The notes under the pieces were generated by a model that saw nothing but the letters and a program-made list of their open reading frames with translations, did not search any database and was not told where the DNA came from. Positions 29,450 through 38,307 of a stretch of 64,000 nt of DNA are shown piece after piece. The first letter of the stretch is position 1, and each line of letters begins with the position of its first letter. The stretch is taken from the NCBI RefSeq assembly GCF_038396765.1, contig NZ_CP150096.1, forward strand, positions 4,757,001 to 4,821,000, read 5' to 3'. The stretch comes from Chitinophaga caseinilytica (GTDB lineage: Bacteria > Bacteroidota > Bacteroidia > Chitinophagales > Chitinophagaceae). The position numbers and the translations under genes were made by a program.

Positions 29450-29568
29450 CGGGCTGGTGCATCTTGTCGCAATTCGCCCAAAGATTGTCGCGTTTGCACA
29501 GGGTTTGCTGTCGGGAATCTGTTTAGGTTTGTAGTGTTGTTATTCCTCAACGCTTAAAACCTGAAAAT

Positions 29569-30051
29569 ATGCAAAAGATCACTCCCTGTTTGTGGTTCAA
29601 CTTCAATGCCGACGAGGCGCTGGCTTTTTATGAAACCGTTTTCCCGGATTTCAAGCTGCTGAGCAAGAGTCATTATGGTGAATGGGGAGGCCCCAATGCC
29701 GGGAAGCTCCTGACGGCGGAATTCGAGCTGTTCGGGTCCCGGTTCCAGGCGCTGAATGCCGGGCCTCAATTTCCATTCACGGAAGCGATTTCCCTGAGCA
29801 TCCGATGCAAGGGGCAGGAAGAGGTGGATCATTATTGGGATAAATTAACGGCCGATGGCGGACAGGAAAGTATGTGTGGCTGGTTGAAGGATAAGTTCGG
29901 GCTTTCGTGGCAGGTGGTGCCGGAAGAACTGACGAAACTGATGTCGGACCCCAACAAGGAACGCGCTACCCGTGCAGCCCAGGCGATGATGAAGCAGAAG
30001 AAGATCGTGATCAGGGAGATCCAGGACGCGGTGGATACTGTGCCGGCTTGA
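29569..30051 (+). CDS. VOC/PhnB-like protein (3-demethylubiquinone methyltransferase-like fold)
   Basis: 160 residues. It begins MQKITPCLWFNFNADEALAFYETVFPDF, the standard opening of the PhnB/3-dmu-9_3-mt branch of the vicinal-oxygen-chelate fold, and continues with ...KDKFGLSWQVVPEEL. These small metal- or ligand-binding proteins are common in Bacteroidota; most have no assigned reaction. A second, divergent relative lies at 59683-60117 in this window. The gene ends inside the first unit of a degenerate tandem repeat. Confidence 0.88.
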   Translation: MQKITPCLWFNFNADEALAFYETVFPDFKLLSKSHYGEWGGPNAGKLLTAEFELFGSRFQALNAGPQFPFTEAISLSIRCKGQEEVDHYWDKLTADGGQESMCGWLKDKFGLSWQVVPEELTKLMSDPNKERATRAAQAMMKQKKIVIREIQDAVDTVPA

Positions 30052-30401
30052 TGTAAGCCAGGTTCCAGGCTTCGCCGGCGGTTTTCAAGAAAGGGCGGAC
30101 GTGGTTTCTGCCTGAAATAAGCTGGGATTCTGGTACTAAGGCGTTTATCGGGACTCGAATGAACGCTGCCTCTTCTTGATGTATACGGGGATTCTGGTAC
30201 CGTGGGCGCTTTATCTGATGCGGATGAATATACCACTGCCTGATGTATGCCGGGTTTCTGGTACTGTGGGTGATTTATCAGAATGCGGATGAATACTGCC
30301 ACTGCCTGAGTATGCCGGGTTTTTAGTACCGTGGGCAGTTTATCGGAATGCAGATGAACGCTTACTCTACCATAGATAAATGGGATTCTGGTAAGGGCGG
30401 T
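30045..30401. repeat. Degenerate ~64-bp tandem repeat between two 3' ends
   Basis: Six imperfect units share the core GGGtTTCTGGTACnGTGGG followed by a TTTATC and GAATG motif. Core starts fall at about 30061, 30124, 30188, 30252, 30317 and 30382, spaced 63-65 bases. The first unit overlaps the end of the VOC gene and the last ends at the stop of the convergent MarR gene, so the array fills the whole gap between two 3' ends. Units have diverged by roughly one base in four or five. Confidence 0.75.
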
Positions 30402-30887
30402 TTAACCCTCGCGGGACAGGCCATCCCGGATGCGTTGATACATACTCCTATCATCCAACGCGCTTTCCAATTCTCCCAGGATGCGGAGCAGGTCGCCGGA
30501 AGATTGCTGTAGCCATTTGCGATTTTCTTCGCGGATGACTTGCAGCATGGGCCCGATGCGCTTGTACATGTTTCTGCCGCTGGCGCTGAGAGACAGCAGG
30601 CGCCGGCGGGCATCCCGCGGGTCGGGAGAGGCTTTCATCAGGCCGTGTTCCAGCATTTGGTCTGCCAGTTGCACAACAGCGGGATGGCTGATTTGCAGGG
30701 CATCCGAAATCTCGGTGATCCCCATGGTTTTCTTTCGGCTGAGTAGTTCCAGGATCAGGAACCACCGCGCTTCAAAATCCAGGGAAGATTCCTTGTAAAT
30801 CCGGCTGACATCCTGGGACAGGCGCTCTCCCAGCCTTTTCAAACGGGTCGCCAATGCGAGTTCTTCCAGTTCGTGAACGATATTCAT
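30402..30887 (-). CDS. MarR-family transcriptional regulator
   Basis: 161 residues. A winged-helix core (about 52-115) has SRKKTMGITEISDALQISHPAVVQLADQML as the recognition region and the wing SPDPRDARRRLLSLSASG, with dimerisation helices at both ends. It acts as a cytoplasmic repressor or activator that responds to a small phenolic or similar ligand. No obvious target is adjacent on its own strand. A TATTTTTA element sits only 5 bases before its ATG, so the mRNA may be leaderless. Confidence 0.9.
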   Translation of the reverse strand: MNIVHELEELALATRLKRLGERLSQDVSRIYKESSLDFEARWFLILELLSRKKTMGITEISDALQISHPAVVQLADQMLEHGLMKASPDPRDARRRLLSLSASGRNMYKRIGPMLQVIREENRKWLQQSSGDLLRILGELESALDDRSMYQRIRDGLSREG

Positions 30888-31009
30888 GCCTTAAAAATAT
30901 CCCTTTTTAGGCGTTACGACATTATTTTCCGAAAATTCCTGCGCGAACTTTCCTGCAAAATGTCAATCCAGATGTTCGGAGCCGACAGCGCCGGCTCCGG
31001 AATGTCGTT

Positions 31010-31860
31010 TCATGATAAACAAATGGTTGTGCCGTACCAATTACCGGATCGACCAATGGCAGAGGTTGGTACATCGACGACAACACTCGCTTTTCATGCT
31101 CAACTCGTTCGACGTTTCTCTTCTTCCGCCCCACCAATCCGCTGAAGATGGCCACCATGCTGTTGGCCTCCAAAGCGGTAGTTTTATTATGCCGTCAGCA
31201 CCCGCGTGTCACGCTCAACTCGCTCGACGTTTCTCTTCTTCCGCCCCACCAGTCGGGTAGCGAGTCCATGCTACTCCTGGTCGCCGAAGCGGTAGTTTCA
31301 TATCAACGTCAGCACCTGCGTGTCACGCTCAACTCGCACGACGCTTCTCTTCTTCCGCCCCACCAGTCCGCCGGCGAGGAGCGCCTTGCTGCTGGCTAGT
31401 TACATCTAAATGTCAGCGCCCTCGTGTCTCGCTCAACTCGCTCGACGTTTCTCTTCTTCCGCCCCACCAGTCCGCCGACGAGGGCCGCCTTGTTGTTGGC
31501 CACCAAAGCAGTTGTTACATCTCAAAGTCAGCACCTGCGCGGCTCGCTCGACGTTTCTCTTCTTCCGCCCCACCAATCCGCCGACAATGGCCACCAAAGC
31601 AGTAGTTTCATATCAAAGTCAGCACCCGCGTGTCACGTAAAGATCGCACGATGCTCCTCTTCTTCCGCCCCACCAGTCCGCCGCTAAGGGTCATGCTACT
31701 GCTGGTCGCCGAAGCGGTAGTTAAATGTCAACGTCAGCACCCGCGCGCCTCGCTCAACCCGCACGACGCTTCTCTTCTTCAGCCCCACCAGTCCGCCGGC
31801 GAGGGCCGCCTTGCTGCTGGCCGCCGAAACGGTAGTTAAATGTCAACGTCAGCACCCGCG
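31010..31860. repeat. 100-115 bp tandem repeat made from the 3' end of the TonB receptor gene
   Basis: Seven copies of a unit containing TTCTTCCGCCCCACCA, with starts at about 31121, 31236, 31350, 31454, 31560, 31660 and 31775. The last is the true gene end. On the minus strand each unit encodes the receptor's final beta-strand (RVLTLTFNYRFGG), the QQQGGPRRRTGG tail and EEEKRR. Several copies carry stop codons or small deletions (spacing varies 100, 104, 106, 114, 115), so they are decaying non-coding copies. Together with 30888-31009 they fill the 866-base gap after the receptor. Confidence 0.9.
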
Positions 31861-34195
31861 TGTCTCGGAACTGGCGAAATGCTTCCGAATAACCGGTCAG
31901 TTTTGTGAACGCTTTCACCCGGCCGGTCAGGAAAACATCGCTCAGGTTCAGTTTCAGGGACCCTTTCCGTTCCCAGAACTGCCGCTGGGCGCCAATTCCG
32001 AGCTGCCAGTTACTGGCGATATCCAGGAACCCGTACCAGCTGCGGCTTTGGAAATTACCGTTCACCTCCATCGTGGTTTTAGGATCGAGGGTGATCGTAT
32101 TACTCGTATTGAAATTGAACACCACGCGGCCTTCGTTGAGATCGGTATCCACAAGATTGCCGCGATAAAGCCCGTAATACGCAACCACCGTATTGCTGCT
32201 GTTCAGCCATTTGATGGAAGTCACCGGCACCCCCACCGTCAAATGGTAATAATCATACCGCGCAAGATTGCGGTTCGTCTGCAATACGCTGTTCGGTTCC
32301 ACGTCGGGCGCCAGCACGGAAAGCACATTGTCCTTCGTTCTGCTGTAACCGGCCTTGGCAGTATAGATCTCGCGGAAAGCGTACACCAGCTCGTAAGACG
32401 CCGTGATCTCCGGCCGAAGCGCGGGGTTCCCGGTCGAAGAAGTCAGCGGGTCGAGGAAAACGCGGAAAGGATTGAGCTCGCGGTACGAAGGCCGGTCGAT
32501 GCGCCGGCTCAATGTAACACCCAGATCGTGCCGGTCATTGAACTTGTACCCCAGGTAGCCACTGGGAAAAAGTTGCACATAATCGCGGTCGAAGGTTTCT
32601 TCGTGTATCACCTGGCGGCCATTGGCAAGGGTTTGCTCCAGCCGCAAACCGAACTGGTAGCTCAGCTTCTTCCAGTTTCCGGAACCGTTAAGATAGGCCG
32701 CGTTGATGTTCTCTTTGTAAATGAAACGATTGCTCTTTCCTTCGTCCAGATCATACCCGCCATGGCTGCGGTCAAAAAAGCTGACATCGTTATCAGTACG
32801 CACCCAGCTGCTTTTGATACCGCCTTCCAGCTTCATCCCCCATCTTTTTATGGGATGAACGTAGTCCACTTTTACGGAGTAGATATCGAGCTGGCCGCTC
32901 AGATCGCCGAACAGCAGGAAATCCTGCCGCGCAGGAGCATTGCTGGCATCCAGGTAAGCAGTTCTATAGTTCTGATACTCCCAACTGCCATACCGCGCAT
33001 AGTCGAGATCCGACGTTAATTCACGGCCGGCGGTATCGAGCAAACGGCGGAAGTTGACATTGAAGCTGTAGTTTCGGCGGTGCAGATCGTTGTTCCCCAG
33101 GGTATTGAACCGCCCCGTGGGCGCTTGCGCGGCGTCGAACGACTGTGCCTTGCTGTCTGAACGGACGATCCCGTCATTGATAACCGCGTTGGCCGCGAAG
33201 CCGACAGTGGTACGGGAATTCGGCTGATAATCCATCCCGCCGCGGACATTATGCGTATTGAACCGGAACCCGAAAAAGTTATCGTAATCGTTGCCACCGG
33301 TTTCCACTCCTTCTTTGGTGAAGAATTTCCGGTGGATGTCGAGATCGTTGTAATCGCGGCGATGGCCCAAATTATAGGATGCGAAGTAATTGAAGGGGCC
33401 TTTGCGATGGTTGATGCTCAGGGAAGGATTGACCTTGGCATAAACGCCCTGACCGAGACTGAGCCCCACCGTTCCGTTCGTCCCGTTGTTCCGCCCTTTT
33501 TTAAGCCGGATATCGATGATTCCCGCGTTGCCGGCGGCATCGTATTTCGCGGAGGGATTGGTGATGAGATCGATCCGGTCTATCTGCGCGGCGTTGAGGC
33601 TTCGCAGGTAAGTGGCGAGGTCTTGCCCGGACATGGGCACCTGTTTCCCATCGATCATCACCAGCACACCCTGACGGCCCCTCATGGCGATGTTGTCATT
33701 CTGATCGACCGTGATGCCCGGGGCTTTTTCGAGCACTTCCAGCGCATTGCTCCCCGCCGCCGAGATGGAGCCGGCAACATTCAGCACGGTTTTATCGTAC
33801 TGTTGCTGTACCAAAGGCTTCTGGGCCACCACGTTCGCTTCGCGGAGCTGCCGGGCGGCAGCCTCCAGCCTGATTTCCCCGAGATCGGTAGCGGTGGAAT
33901 GCACGATCTCGGCAGACAGGTACCGGTTGTAAGCCAGATGCTGTATCGCCACCTGGTACTTGCCGGCCCGGACGCCCGAAATGCGGAAATTCCCCTGCGC
34001 ATCGGCATATTCCATCTTCACCAGTTTCTTATCGGCAGCATTCAGCAACTGCACGATCACCTCCTCCGGCCGGAAACCCTCGCCCCCGGAAACCTTCCCG
34101 CGGATGTCTCCACCCACCTGCGCCAGCGATCCTGCCGGCCAGGCCATCATTAAACATATAATTGCACGAACAAATAGTAAAGAAAAACGCTTCAT
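31754..34195 (-). CDS. TonB-dependent outer-membrane receptor (CarboxypepD-reg, beta-barrel type)
   Basis: 813 residues from the ATG at 34195, which starts a clear signal peptide (KRFSLLFVRAIICLMMAWPAGSLAQ); an ATG 10 codons upstream is less likely. After cleavage comes a carboxypeptidase-regulatory-like domain (about 27-105), a plug domain with ALEVLEKAPGITVDQND and MIDGKQVPMSGQDL, and a long barrel closing with RVLTLTFNYRF. The Gln/Gly/Arg tail after this strand is unusual. No SusD partner is present, so it is of the OMP beta-barrel type that may bind a protein, peptide or metal complex. The final ~35 codons are repeated downstream. Confidence 0.9.
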   Translation of the reverse strand: MKRFSLLFVRAIICLMMAWPAGSLAQVGGDIRGKVSGGEGFRPEEVIVQLLNAADKKLVKMEYADAQGNFRISGVRAGKYQVAIQHLAYNRYLSAEIVHSTATDLGEIRLEAAARQLREANVVAQKPLVQQQYDKTVLNVAGSISAAGSNALEVLEKAPGITVDQNDNIAMRGRQGVLVMIDGKQVPMSGQDLATYLRSLNAAQIDRIDLITNPSAKYDAAGNAGIIDIRLKKGRNNGTNGTVGLSLGQGVYAKVNPSLSINHRKGPFNYFASYNLGHRRDYNDLDIHRKFFTKEGVETGGNDYDNFFGFRFNTHNVRGGMDYQPNSRTTVGFAANAVINDGIVRSDSKAQSFDAAQAPTGRFNTLGNNDLHRRNYSFNVNFRRLLDTAGRELTSDLDYARYGSWEYQNYRTAYLDASNAPARQDFLLFGDLSGQLDIYSVKVDYVHPIKRWGMKLEGGIKSSWVRTDNDVSFFDRSHGGYDLDEGKSNRFIYKENINAAYLNGSGNWKKLSYQFGLRLEQTLANGRQVIHEETFDRDYVQLFPSGYLGYKFNDRHDLGVTLSRRIDRPSYRELNPFRVFLDPLTSSTGNPALRPEITASYELVYAFREIYTAKAGYSRTKDNVLSVLAPDVEPNSVLQTNRNLARYDYYHLTVGVPVTSIKWLNSSNTVVAYYGLYRGNLVDTDLNEGRVVFNFNTSNTITLDPKTTMEVNGNFQSRSWYGFLDIASNWQLGIGAQRQFWERKGSLKLNLSDVFLTGRVKAFTKLTGYSEAFRQFRDTRVLTLTFNYRFGGQQQGGPRRRTGGAEEEKRRAG

Positions 34196-34656
34196 CGGGG
34201 AACAGATTTTGGGTATTATTTCCACGAAATTCCGCCGATTCCATCATGCTTCCAACCAAATTTACGTAAGTGCTTACCATTATTTAATACCTGTCCGATT
34301 CCGGACATCCGTTTCGCCGGTCTTCACATATTTTCAGCCATCCATTTTCACGATATTCAACTATCCCAATCGCCCGTTCGCGCTGCCGAACCTTCCATTC
34401 ATCGCTCCCAGTCGCCATTTCAGCTTCCCCGCCCCAAGTCCCCCACAACCATCACCCTCACCATTCTTCCCGGAAAACACTTCTTCCCCATCAGGAACTG
34501 AAATTTTCGATTTTATAGATGAACGGTATTTAAAGCTGCCCGAATCCCCAAGGGAACCGTCCGAAAGTAATCTAGTCCCACCCCAAAAACAGGAAGGCGG
34601 TGTTACCGGCCTTTCCCGGTAACGACCGCCTTCCCATGCGAAGCGATGCTCATATA
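34196..34656. other. Intergenic region upstream of the TonB receptor
   Basis: 461 bases between two minus-strand genes. It holds a strong terminator for the upstream oxidoreductase gene (34582-34635) and, nearer the receptor, A/T-rich sequence suitable for a promoter. No riboswitch or small gene was recognised. Confidence 0.5.
34582..34635 (-). terminator. Rho-independent terminator of the oxidoreductase gene
   Basis: On the minus strand a long stem (GGAAGGCGGT, then GTTACCGG, pairing with CCGGTAAC and ACCGCCTTCC, one bulged base) is followed by CTGTTTTTGG. It begins about 20 bases after the gene's stop codon. Confidence 0.85.
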
Positions 34657-35535
34657 TCATGCCCGTAAAACCTTGATCATCGCCGACAATTCCTCGTCTG
34701 CCAGCCCCATGTCCGCCGCGCGACGGAACATCCCCGCCAGGTAATCCGGGAAAGCACTGTTGATCCCCGCATCTTTTGCCTGTTCCAATATCCTCGCCGA
34801 CGCATCCACTGAAATGCTCAGCGGGCTTTCCGTTTTGGCAAAGCGATTTTCATGCACCAGTTGCCCTTCGTACTTGATAAATTCCCCGAAAGTGCTGAGG
34901 ATGCCCGTCAGCAGTCCCGCGTATTTATCAACCGGGAAACCGGCATGCTCCATGATCCGCGCGCCGTGGAAAAAGCCCATCAGCGTCCCGTAAATCCCTG
35001 AAAGCGTGGCCAAATCCACCGACGAGGCCAGCCCCGCTCCTTCTCCCAGCCATTCCGGCGCGCCGGCGAAGGTTTTCAGTACCGGGAGCGCCGGTTCCCA
35101 GGCCGATTTTTTCCCCGAAATATATAAAGGAGTGTCTTCCCGTCCCATTTGTTGCGGCGCGGCCTGGATGGCGCCATCGAGGTATCCGGCGCCAAGGGCT
35201 TCCGCCCAGGCTTCGAGGCGCTCCGCTTCTGCAGGGCTCCCGCTCGTCAGTTGCACGAGCACTTTCCCTTTCCAGTCTGCAGCTTCCGTAGGTGCGAGAA
35301 TGGCGTTTGCCGCGGCGTAATCATGTACGCACATCACGATCACATTTCCCGCGTTCACCGCTTCTACTGGCGTTGCTGCCACTTTCGCGCCGGCTTCGGC
35401 GAGGGGAACGGATTTATCGGTGCTGCGGTTCCATACCGTTACGCCGTAACCTTGTGCCAGGAGCAATTTCGCCAGCGTGGCGCCCATCTTGCCGAGGCCC
35501 AGAACGGCCGCGGATTTTTCATTGTGTTGTTTCAT
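34657..35535 (-). CDS. NAD(P)-dependent oxidoreductase, imine-reductase/6PGDH-like
   Basis: 292 residues from the ATG at 35535 (MKQHNEKSAAVLGLGKMG); earlier in-frame ATGs would run across the promoter. The Rossmann motif GLGKMG (13-18) is followed by NRSTDK for NADP-type binding, and VIVMCVHDYAAAN and GSPAEAERLEAWA match the hydroxyisobutyrate-dehydrogenase fold. The C-terminal half resembles NADPH-dependent imine reductases. It is divergent from an HxlR regulator that probably controls it. Substrate unknown. Confidence 0.87.
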   Translation of the reverse strand: MKQHNEKSAAVLGLGKMGATLAKLLLAQGYGVTVWNRSTDKSVPLAEAGAKVAATPVEAVNAGNVIVMCVHDYAAANAILAPTEAADWKGKVLVQLTSGSPAEAERLEAWAEALGAGYLDGAIQAAPQQMGREDTPLYISGKKSAWEPALPVLKTFAGAPEWLGEGAGLASSVDLATLSGIYGTLMGFFHGARIMEHAGFPVDKYAGLLTGILSTFGEFIKYEGQLVHENRFAKTESPLSISVDASARILEQAKDAGINSAFPDYLAGMFRRAADMGLADEELSAMIKVLRA

Positions 35536-35556
35536 CGTTCGTTTGTTTTGCTGGAA

Positions 35557-35587
35557 CAAAGGTGCGACGCAACGGAAAGGCGGACAA
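35557..35587 (-). promoter_or_regulatory. Promoter of the oxidoreductase gene
   Basis: On the minus strand TTG (35585-35587) is followed after 20 bases by CACCTTTG (35557-35564), one mismatch from TAnnTTTG. It lies about 20 bases before the ATG at 35535. The spacer region toward the HxlR gene carries direct repeats of TATGG(G/A)..AAAAA, possible HxlR sites. Confidence 0.45.
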
Positions 35588-35681
35588 TATGGGAAAAAAG
35601 ATTCGGTATGGAGAAAAAGTTCCCTATGGCGGCAAAAGTTCATTCCCGAAAAAGGCCTACCTTTCCCGAAAGGAATGGATT

Positions 35682-36059
35682 ATGTACGAAAGAAAAATTG
35701 CTGAAAACCTGGATTGCGGCGTCAACGTGGCCAACAAGATCGTGGGCGGCAAATGGCGCGCCTGCATCATCGATTCGATTTCCCGGGGCATCAGCAGGCC
35801 CAGCGGGATACAGCGCGAAATCCCGGAAGCGCCGGCGCGGGTGATCCAGATGCACCTCCGCGAACTGGAAACCCTCCAGGTGATCCGGAAAGAGACTTCG
35901 GGCGGGTTCCCCCTGAAAGCGGAATACTTCCTCACAGATTTCGGCCGCTCGGTACTGCCGCTCATCGCCGCGATGGACGCCTGGGGCAATGCGAACAAGG
36001 CATTCGTGCAGGAAATGTCGGCCGCTATGGCGGAAGAAGCACTCAACACAACATCTTGA
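35682..36059 (+). CDS. HxlR-family transcriptional regulator
   Basis: 125 residues from the ATG giving MYERKIAENLDCGVNVANKIVGGKW, the usual HxlR opening. The winged helix covers about 15-105 (GKWRACIIDSISRGISRPSGIQREI, then RVIQMHLRELETLQVI and the wing KETSGGFPLKAEYFLTDFGRSV). One cysteine (C12) is placed near where redox-sensing members carry theirs. It is divergent from the imine-reductase-like gene, the common arrangement for a regulator and its target. Its TGA overlaps the TTG start of the next gene. Confidence 0.9.
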   Translation: MYERKIAENLDCGVNVANKIVGGKWRACIIDSISRGISRPSGIQREIPEAPARVIQMHLRELETLQVIRKETSGGFPLKAEYFLTDFGRSVLPLIAAMDAWGNANKAFVQEMSAAMAEEALNTTS

Positions 36060-36637
36060 AAGTCGTCATCGCACCATATGACCCGCTCTGGCCCGACGCG
36101 TACGCAGCGCAGCAGCGCCTCATCTCGGAGGCGCTCGGGCATCTGTTCCCGGTGATCGAACATATCGGCAGCACATCCGTGCCCGGGCTCGCCGCCAAAC
36201 CGGTGATCGATATCCTCGTCGGCGTTGCGTCCGACGAATTACTCGATGCCACGATCGAACCGATGAACCGCCGCGGATATACGTACTTCCGGAAATACGA
36301 ACCTTCTATGCCCTACCGCCGCTTCTTCGCATTACTGAGCATGCCGCCCGGCGAACCGGCGCCCTGGCTGGTGGATATCGGCGATCCCTTCGTGACCGGC
36401 GGCCCCATCCCCTCGCTCGTCAACATCCACATCATGGTCAAAAACACCTGGCATTGGAAAAGGCACCTGGCGATGCGTGACTTCCTGCGGTCGCACCCCG
36501 ATGTGGCCGATGCCTATGCCGCGCTCAAGATCGGGCTTTCGGCCCGGGAGTTCGGCGACACCAACGAATACAACGCCGCGAAAGATGCCTTCGTGAAATC
36601 CGTAGAGCAGCGCGCCCTCGCCTGGTGGAAAGGTTGA
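36056..36637 (+). CDS. GrpB-family protein (nucleotidyltransferase-like), TTG start
   Basis: 193 residues if translation starts at TTG 36056, giving (L/M)KVVIAPYDPLWPDAY, exactly where GrpB proteins begin. No in-frame ATG lies at a sensible place: upstream frame is only a shadow of the HxlR gene. The start forms a TTGA overlap with the HxlR stop, so the two are coupled. The family motif HIGSTSVPGLAAKPVIDILV is complete, and later RRFFALL and NIHIM match the fold. GrpB/UPF0157 proteins have a nucleotidyltransferase-like fold with unclear chemistry. Confidence 0.85.
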   Translation: MKVVIAPYDPLWPDAYAAQQRLISEALGHLFPVIEHIGSTSVPGLAAKPVIDILVGVASDELLDATIEPMNRRGYTYFRKYEPSMPYRRFFALLSMPPGEPAPWLVDIGDPFVTGGPIPSLVNIHIMVKNTWHWKRHLAMRDFLRSHPDVADAYAALKIGLSAREFGDTNEYNAAKDAFVKSVEQRALAWWKG

Positions 36638-36698
36638 TTCCCCGCAATTGTTGTTCCCTTCCCGGCAAATGTGTAAATTAGATGTCAAACCATGCCAT

Positions 36699-37511
36699 AT
36701 GCCGCAACCCAATCTTCCCTTGTCAGACGCCGACATCCGGCATTTTATCACGGAAGGCTACGTTCGCCTCAACCAGGCATTCCCGCGTGAGCTCGCGCTG
36801 GAAGTGCAGGATATTTTATGGAAGGAAATGAACCTCCGCCCGGATGCGCCTGCGCAATGGAAAGCGCCTGTGGTCTGGCTGGGCGAGTTTTCGCAGGAAC
36901 CTTTCGTCCAGGCAGCCAACACGCCCGTGCTGCACGCCGCGTTCGACCAGCTCGTAGGCCCCGGCCGCTGGGCGCCCCGCCAGAGCGTGGGCACCTTTCC
37001 CGTCCGCTTTCCGAGCAACGAAGACACGGGCGACGATGGCTGGCATGTGGACGTGAGCTTCCCCGGCCGCGAAGCCGCCAGCGATCCGGGAAATTTCTTC
37101 AAGTGGAAATCCAACCTCCACTCCAAAAACCGCGCCTTGCTGATGCTGTTCCTCTTCTCCGACATCGGTGAAAACGACGCTCCCACCCGCATCCGCGCCG
37201 GTTCCCATCTCGATGTGGCCAAACTCCTTCGTCCACATGGCGATAAAGGCCTCACCGCCCTGCAGATCGCCGATAAACTGGGCAGCACCGGCCACCGGAA
37301 AGAAACCCTCGCAACCGGCGAAGCCGGCACCGTATATCTTTGCCACCCTTTTCTCGTACATGCAGCGCAAAAGCACCGCGGCACACAGCCCAGGTTCCTC
37401 GCGCAACCGGGTTTATTTCCCAAACAACCTTTTTCACTGTTCAATAAGGCAGGAAATTACAATGCCGTAGAATCCGCTATCAGACTGGGTATCGGGCTGG
37501 ATAAAGAATAG
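36699..37511 (+). CDS. Phytanoyl-CoA dioxygenase (PhyH)-family protein
   Basis: 270 residues from the ATG giving MPQPNLPLSDADIRHFITEGYVRL, the classical start of PhyH-type oxygenases. The iron-binding facial triad is H116 and D118 in GWHVDVSF and H221 in PFLVHAAQKHRG; R227 or R232 would hold 2-oxoglutarate. So it should be an Fe(II)/2-oxoglutarate-dependent hydroxylase. The substrate is not indicated by neighbours. It follows the GrpB gene by about 60 bases and probably has its own weak promoter. Confidence 0.88.
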   Translation: MPQPNLPLSDADIRHFITEGYVRLNQAFPRELALEVQDILWKEMNLRPDAPAQWKAPVVWLGEFSQEPFVQAANTPVLHAAFDQLVGPGRWAPRQSVGTFPVRFPSNEDTGDDGWHVDVSFPGREAASDPGNFFKWKSNLHSKNRALLMLFLFSDIGENDAPTRIRAGSHLDVAKLLRPHGDKGLTALQIADKLGSTGHRKETLATGEAGTVYLCHPFLVHAAQKHRGTQPRFLAQPGLFPKQPFSLFNKAGNYNAVESAIRLGIGLDKE

Positions 37512-37568
37512 CTGCCCGCTTTTTTTTATGGAACGGACGTGTGATTGCATCATCCTGAAAATTCGGAT

Positions 37569-38303
37569 ATGCGATACGTTAGCCTGTTACTATGCATGAT
37601 TGGCCTGATTTCCTGCCATCAACCCGGATATCAAATCCGCACCTATCACGAAAACGGATACACGCTTGCCGATACGTTGCTGCATGGAAATGTACGGTCT
37701 ATCCCCTTCGATGCATATGCCCGGTATGCCATTTGTTATATCGGCCCGGATTCCGGCAGAATAGCCACCGGAAAGCCATTGCCGCGATCCGGCAGAACAC
37801 CTGACCCTGGCGGATACCTGGCCAGGAAATTCGACAGCAACTACATGACCATCCATGTAGACACGTCACATACACAACTTCAATTCGAACATTCCCATTT
37901 TGACACCACAACCAACCGCCGCATTATCGATTCCATTTCCTTGTTCAACGGGATGCGCGTGACATTGAAAAATGTGTCGGATTCACTGCTATACCTTGGC
38001 AATTTCAATACGCTGGGATTCGCTTACCTCGAAATGCAGAATGGGAAGAAAGACTGGATAAGGATGGAGAACCCGTCGTCGTGGTACAGCTACTGCAGCA
38101 CCGGCGCAAGGGCCAACTACCTGCGGCCCGGAGAAATCCTCATTGCGAAGTTTCCGCGTTACGAAGGCGAATTCACCGCTAATTTCAGGGTGGTCTGGGA
38201 AAAATACAACCGTCAGAAAATCTGTTCCAACGAGTTCGTGGCACCCGTCAGCGATCTCATGCTCAATATCGTTGACCTGAAAACGGAAAGGTATTCCGAA
38301 TAA
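37569..38303 (+). CDS. Hypothetical lipoprotein
   Basis: 244 residues starting MRYVSLLLCMIGLISCHQ, with lipobox LISC (Cys16); an ATG 8 codons upstream is less likely because it precedes the signal core. The mature part is rich in aromatic and charged residues (RTYHENGYTLADTLLHG, YLEMQNGKKDWIRMENPSSW) with no known domain recognised. A beta-sandwich is plausible from the strand pattern. It converges on the AraC regulator gene, 4 bases away. Function unknown; predicted location is the periplasmic or outer-membrane surface. Confidence 0.7.
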   Translation: MRYVSLLLCMIGLISCHQPGYQIRTYHENGYTLADTLLHGNVRSIPFDAYARYAICYIGPDSGRIATGKPLPRSGRTPDPGGYLARKFDSNYMTIHVDTSHTQLQFEHSHFDTTTNRRIIDSISLFNGMRVTLKNVSDSLLYLGNFNTLGFAYLEMQNGKKDWIRMENPSSWYSYCSTGARANYLRPGEILIAKFPRYEGEFTANFRVVWEKYNRQKICSNEFVAPVSDLMLNIVDLKTERYSE

Positions 38304-38307
38304 CCTG

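Noticed and set aside
31010..31860. Repeat array as a CRISPR or integron-like array
   Set aside because: No spacers or attC-like sites. Units match the neighbouring receptor's 3' end.
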